Assembly: GCF_014805685.1 (NCBI RefSeq)
Contig: NC_060886.1
Location: 28,315,862-28,379,861, forward strand
DNA: 64,000 bases
From: Silurus meridionalis
Taxonomy: Eukaryota; Chordata; Actinopteri; Siluriformes; Siluridae
Reading direction: 5' to 3'
This document shows positions 46,576 to 57,854 of the stretch, piece after piece (within the stretch, counting starts at the first letter, position 1; each line of letters starts with the position of its first letter). Position numbers and translations under genes: made by a program. The notes below the pieces were generated by a model. That model ran no database searches and was not told the DNA's origin. It was given only the letters and a program-made list of their open reading frames with translations.

Positions 46576-47271
46576 CTAGCTCCGCATCATGTATCCAGAG
46601 AAAGCTTCCTCTTCATCCTCATCTTCCTCATCCTCAGAATATGAAATGTGTTTGTCTGTGGGCTCAGAATACGTTGGCTGAAAATTCATGGCAGGTTCTG
46701 GTGGCCCTAGCATACATAAAGGTTTCTCGTCGTTCCCAGTCTCGATGTCCTCTTCTTTCTCGCTCTCATTTTGTTGCTCTGAATTATGGCCTCGCAGGGT
46801 CAAGGAGAAGAAATTAACATGATCCATGTCGTCCATGTCCTCCACCTCCTCCTCCTGTCTGAGTTCGTCTTCTTTTTTATGCCCGAGCAAAGCGGAATCA
46901 TTCTTATCCATATCGTGGACTGGTGGGGGTGAGACATGTGCTGTGAGGATGCCACTTGGGTTTTGCAGAGCTGTTTCCTCGCAGTGAAGCGTGATTAGGT
47001 CTGGTGTTTTGAAGAGCTCTTCCAAAGTTTCGATAGCTGGATCAGGAGTATGGAACTCCGGGGAACTTGGAAAATAACTATTTGTTTTTTTAATGATTTC
47101 TCCACAATGCCTGTGTCCCTCATATACTACCTCTTTATCCTCTCTCTCTTGGTCCACCTCTTCATTAAGCGGAACATCTTCACAGGTCTTGGAGTCCAGT
47201 GAAACGTGGTGTAGAGACTCCACAGAGGGCCAGGAAAAAATCCGCACCTCATACGGGGCATTAAAGGAGCT
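46576..47271 (-). CDS. ifnar2: ifnar2-like gene 2 exon 7: cytoplasmic tail
   Basis: 231 codons and stop. Starts 'SSFNAPYEVRIFSWPSVESL'. Contains tyrosines in 'EVVYEGH', 'TNSYFPS', 'PTYSEPT', 'HISYSED' and 'SGYMMR'. Strongly acidic segments flank the STAT2-site-like 'HVNFFSLTLRG' and precede the C-terminus. Confidence 0.9.
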   Translation of the reverse strand, partial: SSFNAPYEVRIFSWPSVESLHHVSLDSKTCEDVPLNEEVDQEREDKEVVYEGHRHCGEIIKKTNSYFPSSPEFHTPDPAIETLEELFKTPDLITLHCEETALQNPSGILTAHVSPPPVHDMDKNDSALLGHKKEDELRQEEEVEDMDDMDHVNFFSLTLRGHNSEQQNESEKEEDIETGNDEKPLCMLGPPEPAMNFQPTYSEPTDKHISYSEDEEDEDEEEAFSGYMMRS

Positions 47272-50200
47272 CTGGAAAGAGAAGCAGAAGCACAATTGAG
47301 TACAGTTTAATGATCTTTGTGTTAGATCTTTGATATAATTCAGCATTTTGTTTATCTAGATTGTGCCATTTGAAAAGAAGTGGGAAATATAGAGCTTTGG
47401 AAAAGTGACAATGACTTCAGTGAGCAGCATGAAGGAGCTGGAAGATTCTCCCAGATCTTTAAGGTGACAATTACTACAATAATACTGAATATAAGTCACG
47501 GTTTATTGTGTTGTCCTATAAAAAAAACTAGAAGAAAACATGAAGTCATAAGCACATGCATGAAGGAATGATGACCTTTCCTGGATGAACCATCACACTA
47601 GAATTCATATATCTCGTAATGGAAGACACAAGATTCAAACACCTATCTAAGCGCTATGGAGAACATACACTATATTTCCAAAAGTATTGGGTCACCTGGT
47701 CATAAGTACGGTATGTGATTTTTGAGCATTGCATCCCACATTTAGTCCCAATTTGCTCCTTTAATTCCCTCCATTGTGCTGGGAAGATGTTCCAGTAGAT
47801 TTTGGGTGTTACGAAAGGCAAGTACTGATGTAGGTGAGGAGATCTGGGGTGCAGTCAGTGTTCACATTCATCCCAAAGGTGTTCAGCAGGGATGAGATCA
47901 GAGCTCTATAGCAGCAAGATCTTCCTCTCCGAAGCATGTAAACCAGATCTTCAAGGAGCTCACTTTGTGCACAGGGGAATCACCATGCTGGAACAGGTTT
48001 GGGTTTCCAAGTGAATGCAAAATTTTATTATAGAGCCATCTAAAGACGTCCTGTACAATTGAGAGCCTCCAGTTTTGTGTTGACAGTTTAGGAAAAAATC
48101 ACATATAGCAGGAAAGATCAGGTGTCCCAAAACTTTTGGAAATATAGTGTATCGTTAAAAAAAAAGAAATTAAATAAAAAACATACACATATGCACATCT
48201 GTATTACCCAAATGGGGTTTAACAAATGTAAACTATTTAATTAAAATTGTTAAATAAAAAAAATTTAAACTGTTGATCTTTATAATTGTTACTAAGAAAA
48301 AATTGTGATGTAAAAACATTTCTTTTAAAATATATTAAAAAATATATATTTTTTGGGGTCCAGAACCAAAAGAAAAAAAAAAAAAAAGAGGCATGATAAT
48401 ATTACTCCACTACTACTACTACTAATAATAATAATAATGAGAAGAAGAATAGTAATAATATATAGTGCATTTAGGAGATTTAGCTTGGCAAAAAACTAAA
48501 AAAAAGTTATTTCGATCAGTGCTTTATTACTTCATTGTCATCATATTGAATCCTTCTGGGCCAAAATCTTTGCTTTATTTCTGTTTCGAAACTAATTCGA
48601 TCCTTTTGAGCAGCAACGTTCCTAATAAATGTATCAACCTAATGTTTAATATACACAAGGTCAAACCCATGCTCAAAAGATACAATTTTTCTAATTTTGT
48701 TAATTTCTTGAATATAAAAAAAAAAATCTCATTTTATATGAACCTGACATTCGAAGGAAGGATTAATAATAATATCAAAGGGTTCAAAACAACTGCTCGT
48801 ACAATATATGGACAAAAGTGATTGGACACCTGACCATAAGATTGGTATTTGTTTTGTTTTTATGAACATCCCATTCCACATTTAGTCCTCATTTGCTGTT
48901 CTTCTGCTCTTCTAAAACGTTCCACTTGATTTTTGGAGTGTTCTGGGGTGCAGCCATTTCAATTCATCCCATCTAGAATTGAGAGCTCTATAGTAGGCCA
49001 CTCAAGATCTTTCACTCCAACCCATTTAAAGCATATCTTCATGCAGGAATAAGTTTTTGTCACACATCCATTGATATGCATTTTGTGCGATCCAACTTGT
49101 ACACGCGTTTTTGTGGCCCTCAAACACAGAATGCATAAATGCTCCTTTTTCTTCATGCAAAAACACAACAAAATGACGAACGAAGACATAGAGACACGAG
49201 CGTATCCTGCATCGTTAGACCTCTGACATATAAACAACCAGGCAGTCCTGCTGCACACACACAGTGAGTAATTCTGAAGAAAAAGAAAAAAAAAAAAAAA
49301 ACGCTGTGGTTTTGCAGCCACAATTGCAACAGCAAGATGTTTAGTCTTGGCAAGCAACGAGCTCGAAATCTGAAGAGGATTACATAGTTTCCGATGCAAA
49401 GAAAACAACAACAAAAAACCATCCCGTTATTAAAAAAAGCATTACTTTAAATGTATAAGTACTAGGGGTCTAACGATACAATAAAATTCACAGTTCAGTA
49501 TGTACCTTGGTTTGTATGCAAAACATACATTTTTATTAAAGCAGTTTATTATTATTTACATTTAGGAACATTTTTTTTTTTTTATTTAAATAAAATGCCT
49601 GCTTGGTTAAATAATATATAAAATAATATTTTATTAAAAATAAGATGTATAAAAATAGAATAAATCACTTTTGATATATTGATTAAATTGAGTTATAGAT
49701 TAAAATGGAGCAAATAAAATTAATTAAATACAATTTTATTTTTCTTCTTTCGGCTGCTCCCACTAGGGGTCGCCACAGCAGATTTAATAAAATAGATAAA
49801 TTTACTAAAGATATGTTCTACTTAACTGTTCAGAATTGTTTAGGATTTTCTCCTTTCAAATGCTAAAGAATCCATATTGCTAGACGTATTTCCAGTGCGG
49901 AGTGAGTAGCCACAGTACGATTTTTTTTGCCGTGTATCTTTTCATGTTTAATAATAACAATAAGAATAAAAAAACGTGGTGAAACTGCGCATAAAGTGCG
50001 AGGCGGAGACTAAATGAACTTGCGGTATGCCACTTAATACGTTCGTGAGGGAACTCGGATTTTATGTTCCGCACATTAAAAAGGATTGCATTTGGTACAC
50101 ATGTGCGCAGAAGCGAAAGCCCTGTATCGTAGCGGTTCTGTACAAATACGTGTACCGTTAAACCCCTAATAAGAACTAAAAACGTTCTAAATGCCGAATT

Positions 50201-51923
50201 CTAATACAGATGTGCTCTATATAAACACTCAATATAAGTGTACGCTAATAGATTAGACAAATCTTGTTCTATAAATAGATTCATTTTATTAATTTTAATA
50301 AAACATTTTTTTAAAAAGGCACTCTATTCTTTAGTGTGGTTCTGCAATCACAAATTCTTTCCGCTTGCTCGGGTGCAAAACGTGTGGCTTCTTGTTAAAA
50401 TGTGGTGTAAAATCCCGCACTGCAGTTCTAAAACAACTTCCTTGTAATGTACACTTCACCTCCTACGCCTCTCTCTCTCTCTTTCTCTCTTTCACACGCA
50501 ATCAAGCATTCGTTTCTGGATTCCTGTACATTTGAGGACGTCAGTTTCCGAAATTGCACAAGAGGCTCGTTCGCCTGAACTTGACCAATTGATCAGAATC
50601 TTCCGTAGTTCATGAAAGTTATTATGGGCTCTTATCCAGAGCAACTGAGCAGAGTGGCAGCTTGTTGAGGCTTTGGGTTTTTGAACTCATGACATTCAGC
50701 TTCAAAGTCCAATGCATTAACCACCTTCCACTTTATTTAAACATTTTAATCGTACACTTGTTCATTAACGCCCCACGTTCCAACTACAAACGAACGTGGA
50801 ATTGAACGGATTTGGAGTCTCACCAGAACGAACGGAGGAGGGATTCTGAAGAACATGATCCTTGTTGAAGCCCGAAGTCCAACAATCACTGCAATCACCA
50901 GCACCAGCAGACATAGAAACACCCAGATCCCTATATCAAAAACAGAAACAGGAACTGAAAAAATGTGCACAAGATTTGCAAATAGTAAGAATTATATTGA
51001 CGTGTGTAATTTCCTCTTTTTTTTATTGTATTGAGGACAATAGAAAGTAAAAAAAAAAAGGGGCTGAAATTAATGTAAATATAACAGAACCGTATACCAT
51101 ATATACACTATATATATGGACCGAAGTATCTGATGGACTGAAACTTCTTCCTGATGGCCTGAAATGTCTTAGATGGACTAAAACATATCTCTGATGGACC
51201 GAAGTGTCTCTCTGCTGGACAAAGACGGCTCTGATGGACTGAAGCATCTCTCTGATGGACTAAAATTTCTCTCTAATAGACAAAACTGTCTCAGGATGGA
51301 CTGCAGTATATCTCTGATGGACTAAACTATCTCATAATGAGCTACAGTGTCTCTCTGTTGGACTACAGAGTCTCTCTGATGGACAAAAGCATATCTCTGA
51401 TGGACTAAACTGTTTTAGGGTGGACTGCAATATCTTTCTGATGGCTTAAAAATTCTCTCTGATAGACTAAAATGTCTCTCTGATAGACTCGATCGACTAC
51501 AAGATCTCTCTGATGGATTAAAATGTCTTAAATATGCACTAAATTGTCTCTCTGGTGGACTACAGCATCTCTGTGATCGACTTAACTGTCTCATGATGGA
51601 CTACAGCATCTCTGTGATGGAATAAACATCGCAGTGTACAGTTTTTTAATATCAATGTATTGTTATAAGTTTTATATTTTTGGAAATTCAGTCCAGCTGT
51701 CAACAAGGCAGTCCTGTTTATATTCCCTATATAATTAAAAGATTAAAACTTAAGGGAATGCACAAACCTTTACTGTTATCTTTGTCAACTTGCACAGGTG
51801 CAGACACACACACTGGTTTAGAAGCAGTACTTCTGTAACCTGTGATGCTCACTGACACACAGTACACCTCCCCTGGTACCCCTTGTAGGTCTACAGTGTT
51901 CAACCCCCTGGTTTTCATCGTGA

Positions 51924-52019
<96 letters not shown>

Positions 52020-55000
52020 TTCAGTTTTCACACAGGTTGTATAATGCCTCATTCAACACGTTATGTTATGAACGATTCAATTCAATTTAACTTACCGTAA
52101 TGTCCGGACTATAAAGCGCACCCATGTATAAGCCGCACCCACTGAATTTTACAAATATTTTTATTTTTAACATAAATAAGCTGCACCTGTCTACACAAAT
52201 GTACTTTACACGGGTTTTAACGAAAGACACGTTACACGCGGTGTAACGGGTGAAATATGTTGCGCTTCCTTTAGGAGCATAGCGGTATTTTGGGAATTGC
52301 CTGCCAGAAGCGAGCTCCCCTTCACCCAGACTCAACGCGTTACAACGGCTTGTATCTAAACAGTGTAGCCGACCAAGAAATTCATTGTTCACTGTCTTCC
52401 TCCTTCCTTTCACAACTATTTCTCTCGGGAGTTTATCTTTTGGCATCGTCGTACGTTTAAAAATCACCCGATGGAAGTTTTTTCTTCCGAAGCCGTGCAG
52501 CTCAGAACACAGGTGAAGTGCGTTTTTTCGTTTCCATTCGGAAATTTCATTGGTCTAATGTTATGGGTTCAGTTTTTTGGCTTGAAGTTTGTGAAACCGG
52601 GAAAAACCCAGGAAAAATTCGCTTCGTTGTTTAAGCCGCGGGGTTCAAAACGTAGGAAAAAGCGGCTTATAGTCCGAAAAAATACGGTAATTGAACTCAA
52701 CAATAGACGGTGTCCTAAAGCAGATTTATACAATTAAATATTGTAATTTATTAAACCAATAATGAACAATTAACCACATTTTAGCATCATAAATTATTTC
52801 CTTGTAAATCTTTTTCATGGTAAGCTGTGTGTGATTGGATAAGCTAAAAGGATTTCTGCGGTGATGTTAAAGATCTCTATGAGAACATTTTGGTAATACT
52901 AGCTAGGTGCTTAGCATAAGCAAACCTAATGGGATTTCTGATGTAATTTTAAATCTTTTTAAGAGAAATTTACATCTTTATAGTACTACTAGCTATATGC
53001 TAAACAGGGGCAAAGCTGGCAGGGATTCTAAGATGATTTGATTGTTCCAATTAAAAATAATTGCATCAACGCGAATCATGGCTAAGGAATAATGTAGACT
53101 AAACTGTCTCACAACAGACTAAAATGTATTTCAAATAAACTAAACTGTCTCATGATAGGCTAAAACATCTCTCTAATGGATTAAAATGTCTCTGATAGAC
53201 TAAAGCACCTTCATAATAGACTAAACTGTGTTATGATGGACTAAATAAGTCCCTGTAAGTTTATGCCTAGCTAGCTGTGTGTAATTAGCAAACCTGACAG
53301 GATTTCTGTGGTAAAGTTCAAGCGTTCTAAAGAGGATGGACATCTTCTTAGTTTTACTAGCGAGGTGCTTAACATGAGCGAACCTGACAGGATTTAATGA
53401 GATAATGTTAAAGTTTTCTACGAGGAATGGACACCGTTTTGGTAATACTTGCTAGGTGCTTAACGTGGGCGAACCTGACAGGATTTCTGAGGGAAATTGG
53501 CATCTTTCTAGTAATACCAGCTAGTGGTTAAACATGGACGAATCTGACAAGATTTCTAAGCTGATTTGTAGGTTCTTCAGAAATAATTGCACCAAAGCAA
53601 ATCATGGCTGAGGAATAATGTAGACTAAACTGTCTCACAACAGACTAAAATGTATTTCAAATAAACTAAACTGTCTCACAATAAACTAAACTGTCTCACG
53701 ATAGGCTAAAACATCTCTCTAATGGATTAAAATGTCTCTGATAGACTAAAGCACCTTCATAATAGACTAAACTGTGTTATGATGGACTAAATAAGTCCCT
53801 GTAAGTTTATGCCTAGCTAGCTGTGTGTAATTAGCAAACCTGACAGGATTTCTGTGGTAAAGTTCAAGCGTTCTAAAGAGGATGGACATCTTCTTAGTTT
53901 TACTAGCGAGGTGCTTAACATGAGCGAACCTGACAGGATTTAATGAGATAATGTTAAAGTTTTCTACGAGGAATGGACACCGTTTTGGTAATACTTGCTA
54001 GGTGCTTAACGTGGGCGAACCTGACAGGATTTCTGAGGGAAATTGGCATCTTTCTAGTAATACCAGCTAGTGGTTAAACATGGACGAATCTGACAAGATT
54101 TCTAAGCTGATTTGTAGGTTCTTCAGAAATAATTGCACCAAAGCAAATCATGGCTGAGGAATAATGTAGACTAAACTGTCTCACAACAGACTAAAATGTA
54201 TTTCAAATAAACTAAACTGTCTCACAATAAACTAAACTGTCTCACGATAGGCTAAAACATCTCTCTAATTGATTAAAATGTCTCTGATGGACTGAGGCAC
54301 CTTTATAATAGACTAAACTGTCTTATGATGGACTAAATAAGTCCCTGTAAGTTTATTCCTAGCTAGTTGTGTGTAATTAGCAAACCCGACAGGATTTCTG
54401 TGGTAAAGTTCAAGCGTTCTAAAGGGGATGGACATCATCTTAGTAATACTAGCGAGGTGCTTAACATGAGCGAACCTGACAGGATTTTATGAGATAATGT
54501 TAAAGTTTTCTACGAGGAATGGACAACGTTTTGGTAATACTGGCTAGGTGCTTAACGTAGGCGAACCTGACAGGATTTCTGAGGTAATGCTAAAGATTTC
54601 TGAGGAAAATTGACATCTTTCTAGTAATACCAGCTAGTTGTTAAACATGGACGAATCTGACAAGATTTCTAAGATGATTTGTAGGTTATTCAGAATTAAT
54701 TGCACCAATGCGAATCATGGCTGAGGAATATCGTAGACTAAACGGTCTCACAATGGACTGAAATGTATTTCTAATGGACATGAATTTTCTTACAATGAAC
54801 AAAACTGTCTCATGATAAGGTAAAACCTCTCTCTGATGGATTGTCTCTCTGATGGACTAAAGCAATTTTTCAATAGACCAAACTGACTTATTATGGACTA
54901 AATAAGTCCCTGTAAGTTTATTCCTAGCTAGCTGTGTGTAATTGGCAAACCTGACAGGATTTCTGTGGTAATGTTCAAGCGTTCTAATGGGGATGGACAT

Positions 55001-57317
55001 CTTCTTAGTTATACTAGCTACTGAGCTGATTTTATATATTTCTGAGGAAAATTGACATTTTTTTAATGTATCCACATTAAAATTTTTAACTCAATTCTTA
55101 TTTGCTTGTGTTGTAAGATAACATCTGAACGAACACCACCTCCTGAATAATAAGAGTCATGCAAATGTTAGAAACAGCACTGCCCACCTCATGTCCTTGT
55201 TTACTGGTCACATTAAGCTGGTAGTTAAATTTCTTATACACCGTTTCAAATCTCTCAGATGGAGAGTGAAGATGCACACACAGCAAGGAGTTACATGGTA
55301 ACACTTGCAGTGGTGGAGGCTCAAGTTCCGCTATGGAGGCAATGAAATAAAATACACATTGGTTTATTTTTTTCTTCATTAGTACCTCGAATATTTACAT
55401 TGGATATACAAAAAAGTTTGTAAAATTGTGACACTTACTATCAGAGAGTGGTATAAAAGGAGGGTGGGAAGAAGGTGTGGACGTCTTGTTTCCTGAGACG
55501 GCTGTAACGTTGATGTAGTAGTCTATTTCCAGATCGGAGAGCACATCAGTTAGGTTACAAAGCAATGGGAAACGCACGGCTGCACAATCGTCCACCGTCT
55601 TCCAGTCATGTCTGCACAATCACACAAACACAACCAGATTAGACAGACTAAAATGTCTTCATAATGGACTAAAATACCTCTTTAATAGACTGGAGTGTCT
55701 GACAATAGATTACAATGTCTCTGTGATGGACTAGTGTTTCTCTGTTGGACTACAGGATCTCTTTGATGAATAAACCTGTCTTATAATGGAATACAGCCTC
55801 TCTGTGATGGACCAAAATGTCTCTCTAATGGACTTAAACATCTCTTTGATGGAAAACTGTCTTATGATAGATAACAGTGTCTCTCTGATGGACAACAACA
55901 TCTCTCTGTATCATCATGCACAATATTTCTCTATTAGACTAAACTGTCTCATTATAGACTAAACTGTCTCATTCTGGAATAGATGCATCTCTGAAGAAAT
56001 AAAATGTTGTTCTGATGCTGACATTCGGTTTTCAGGGAATCTGACCTATACTTATGATGGACTACACTGTCTACATGATGGACCAAAATGTCTCTCTGAT
56101 GGACTCAACTGTCTCACGATGGACTAAAATGTAGTTCTGATAGACTAAAATGTTTCTTTGATGGACTACAGGATCTCTCTAATGAATAAACCAGTCTTAA
56201 GATGGACTATAGCATCTCTGTATTAGACTAAAATGTCTCACTGATGGATTAAAATCTGTCTTTGATGGACTACAATGTCTTTTTGATGGACAACAGCATC
56301 TCTCTGATGAATGAACTGTTTTATTATTAGTGTCTCGCTAATGGACCAAAATGTCTCATAGACTACAGTGTCTCTTATAGACTAAATCCTCTGACGACAG
56401 ACTACTGCGTCTCTGATGGACTGAACAATACAGTGTGCAGTGAACTACATACTTATAGTTGCGGAAGATGACTCTGTACTGCAGTTCTGAAGGAGACCCT
56501 GGTCCAGCCTGCCACGTGAGCAGGTGAATTAAGTGGCGGGACTCGATTTTGAGGTTGACCGGGGCAGGGACATGGCCACACAAAACTGCAAGCAGAAAGG
56601 TGGATTGTAGTATGTCATATTATTGCTCTGTACAGTTGAGTGTAGGGTCAGAAATCATATATTGGATTGAGTGTAGGATCAGAGATCAGATGTTGGGTTG
56701 AGTGTAGGGTCAGACATTATATGTTTGGTGGAGTGTAAGGTCAGAGATCAGTTGTTGGGTGGAGTGTAGGGTGAGAGCTCAGATCTTGGATGGAGTGTAG
56801 AGTAAGAGATCAGATGTTGGAATGAGTGTATGGTCAGAGATCAGATGTTGGGTGGAGTGTATGGTCAGAGATCAGATGTTGGGTGGAGTGTAGGGTGAGA
56901 GATCAGATCTGGGATGGAGTGTAGAGTGAGAGATCAGATCTGGGATGGAGTGTGGAGTGAGAGATCAGATGTTGGAATGAGTGTAAGGTCAGAGATCAGA
57001 TGTTGGGTGAAGTGTAGGGTCTGAGATCGGATGTTGGAGTGAAGTGTAGGGTCAGAGATCGGATGTTGGAGTGAAGTGTAGGGTCTGAGATCGGATGTTG
57101 GAGTGAAGTGTAGGGTCTGAGATCGGATGTTGGAGTGAAGTGTAGGGTCTGAGATCGGATGTTGGGTAAAGTGTAGGGTCAGAGATCGGATATTGTGTGG
57201 CGTGTAGGGTCTTAGATCGGATGTTGGGTGAAGTCTAGGGTTAAAGTGATGAATGAAAGTGAGTTACAGACCTGAGCATGAAACAATCAGCATGAGCAGC
57301 GTGTAAACATGATCCAT
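46576..57317 (-). CDS. ifnar2: IFNAR2-like type I interferon receptor (CRFB1/CRFB2 type), complete
   Basis: Exons 57272-57317, 56453-56585, 55439-55611, 55188-55330, 51768-51924, 50824-50954, 46576-47271; 1479 nt, 492 aa. Signal peptide 1-16, D1, D2, TM about 225-244, tail 262-492. D1 starts 'CGHVPAPVNLKIESRHLIHL'; D2 has 'PCNSLLCVHLHSP'. The acidic tail carries 'HVNFFSLTLRG' (about 412-422), resembling the STAT2-binding 'VDLNSVFLR' region of mammalian IFNAR2, and ends 'SGYMMRS', close to the mammalian 'GYIMR' end with its STAT-recruiting tyrosine. Known role: ligand-binding chain for type I interferon, associated with JAK1. Introns 1, 2, 4 and 5 are filled with minisatellites. CRFB1 versus CRFB2 is not resolved. 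Confidence 0.82.
47667..48153. mobile_element. MITE with Tc1/mariner-like TIRs
   Basis: Begins CACTATATTTCCAAAAGTAT and ends ACTTTTGGAAATATAGTG, with CAGGTGWCCC/GGGTCACCTG inside; about 485 bp. Confidence 0.8.
48797..48990. mobile_element. Partial MITE of the same family
   Basis: 'CAATATATGGACAAAAGTGA' followed by 'CCATTCCACATTTAGTCCTC' and 'GTTCTGGGGTGCAGCC', parallel to internal sequence of the complete copies. Confidence 0.6.
49741..49790 (-). mobile_element. RTE LINE/SINE 3' tail fragment
   Basis: Minus strand: 'TCTGCTGTGGCGACCCCTAG' then 'TGGGAGCAGCCGAAAG', the shared 3' tail of fish RTE-type LINEs and their SINEs. Confidence 0.75.
50824..50954 (-). CDS. ifnar2: ifnar2-like gene 2 exon 6: transmembrane
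   Basis: Encodes 'VPVSVFDIGIWVFLCLLVLV', 'IAVIVGLRASTRIMFFR', 'IPPPFVL'. Ends in phase 0 at the box-1-like 'P.PFVL', matching the site of the last intron in the other IFNAR2-like gene. Confidence 0.88.
51110..51640. repeat. 'TCTCTGATGGACTAAAATG' minisatellite, array in intron 5 of gene 2
   Basis: About 25 degenerate 19-22-bp units (GATGGACT, AAACTGTCTC, TCTCTCTGATGG). Same family as arrays at 53.1-54.9, 55.64-56.43 and 57.85-58.82 kb. Confidence 0.85.
51768..51924 (-). CDS. ifnar2: ifnar2-like gene 2 exon 5: second half of D2
   Basis: Encodes 'FTMKTRGLNTVDLQGVPGEV', 'YCVSVSITGYRSTASKPVCV', 'APVQVDKDNSK'. The acceptor AG is directly preceded by about 90 bp of pure TG repeat in place of an ordinary polypyrimidine tract. 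Confidence 0.85.
51927..52017. repeat. (CA)n microsatellite at a splice acceptor
   Basis: About 45 CA units (TG on the coding strand) ending at the AG of gene 2 exon 5. Confidence 0.97.
52093..52689. mobile_element. TIR DNA transposon ('TACCGTA...GGACTATA'), ~597 bp
   Basis: Ends TACCGTAATGTCCGGACTAT and ATAGTCCGAAAAAATACGGTA are inverted repeats bounded by TA. Same family as 21337-21785 but with a longer, different interior. An internal minus-strand ORF starting 'MPKDKLPREIVVKGRRK' is probably a transposase relic. Confidence 0.8.
53035..54900. repeat. Higher-order tandem repeat, period ~530-565 bp
   Basis: The marker AATGTAGACTAAACTGTCTC recurs at 53091, 53617 and 54163, with a decayed copy near 54729. 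Each period has a 'GACTAAACTGTCTC' array followed by 'GCGAACCTGACAGGATTTCT'-type units. The first two periods are near identical. It lies in intron 4 of gene 2. Confidence 0.9.
55188..55330 (-). CDS. ifnar2: ifnar2-like gene 2 exon 4: first half of D2
   Basis: Encodes 'ELEPPPLQVLPCNSLLCVHL', 'HSPSERFETVYKKFNYQLNV', 'TSKQGHE'. GTGGGC donor, phase 0. Confidence 0.85.
55439..55611 (-). CDS. ifnar2: ifnar2-like gene 2 exon 3: second half of D1
   Basis: Encodes 'HDWKTVDDCAAVRFPLLCNL', 'TDVLSDLEIDYYINVTAVSG', 'KTSTPSSHPPFIPLSD'. GTAAGT donor. Confidence 0.85.
55640..56445. repeat. 'TCTCTGATGGACTAAAATG' minisatellite, array in intron 2 of gene 2
   Basis: About 38 degenerate units running almost to the donor of exon 2. 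Confidence 0.85.
56453..56585 (-). CDS. ifnar2: ifnar2-like gene 2 exon 2: first half of D1
   Basis: Encodes 'VLCGHVPAPVNLKIESRHLI', 'HLLTWQAGPGSPSELQYRVI', 'FRNYK'. GTATGT donor. Minisatellite sequence abuts the donor side. Confidence 0.85.
56625..57235. repeat. 'GTGTAGGGTCAGAGATCAGATGTTGGGTGGA' minisatellite
   Basis: About 19 units of about 32 bp with 1-2 bp length variation, filling nearly all of intron 1 of gene 2. Units become more homogeneous (GGTCTGAGATCGGATGTTGG) toward exon 1. Confidence 0.9.
57272..57317 (-). CDS. ifnar2: ifnar2-like gene 2 exon 1: signal peptide
   Basis: ATG at 57317-57315, 'MDHVYTLLMLIVSCS', phase 1. The donor is the weaker GTCTGT; it alone gives the phase needed by exon 2. 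Confidence 0.75.
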
Positions 57318-57499
57318 AGCAGCTGAGATCTAAGATCCGAGATCCAAGATCCGAGATCCAAGACAGCGGCGCCTCCTTCACCCCGCACACGGTTTTCCCA
57401 TCTCATACCGCTTCTCGGACACCTCTATGATGATCACACGACCAACCTGCCATCTTCATTAGCTTTAGCACCGAAGATAACCGGATATTCACCGCATCC

Positions 57500-57610
57500 T
57501 CTTCTAACAAACTCCGCCCCTTTCCCCACTATACTAACCCGTCAGACCGGGTCCTGATTGGACCCCTGAATATAAATATCACCTCCAACCAATCGTAGTG
57601 AGAAGGCGGA
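57500..57610 (-). promoter_or_regulatory. Putative promoter of ifnar2-like gene 2
   Basis: GC-richer block with CTGATTGGA and ACCAATCG (two CCAAT boxes in opposite orientation) around GAATATAAATATC, 180-290 bp upstream of the ATG. A direct repeat GATCCGAGATCCAA lies at the presumed 5' UTR (57332-57361). No ISRE seen. Confidence 0.35.
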
Positions 57611-57854
57611 CAAATACCAGCCAATAGTAACGCTGGAGGCAGGAACTGATCCGAATGCGGCTAAGAAATATTATGAGTGTTATAAAATTCCAAACCGATA
57701 TCTGTGCGGAGGTGACACTATTTGTTTATTTATATGTTTGTATATTTTTTTGTATTCCTGATGCACAATTTTGCTGGTGGTGGTTTAGTTTCGGTTTTCG
57801 TGAGGCAGTTGGCCATGTTGGCCACCAGATGGCAGTGCTGTCAAAGGGCTAGAA

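Larger units (their letters stand above)
47272..50823. other. Intron 6 of ifnar2-like gene 2
   Basis: Contains a complete MITE (47667-48153), a partial MITE from 48797, A-rich runs (48380, 49288), and an inverted LINE/SINE tail (49741-49790). No exon seen. Confidence 0.5.
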
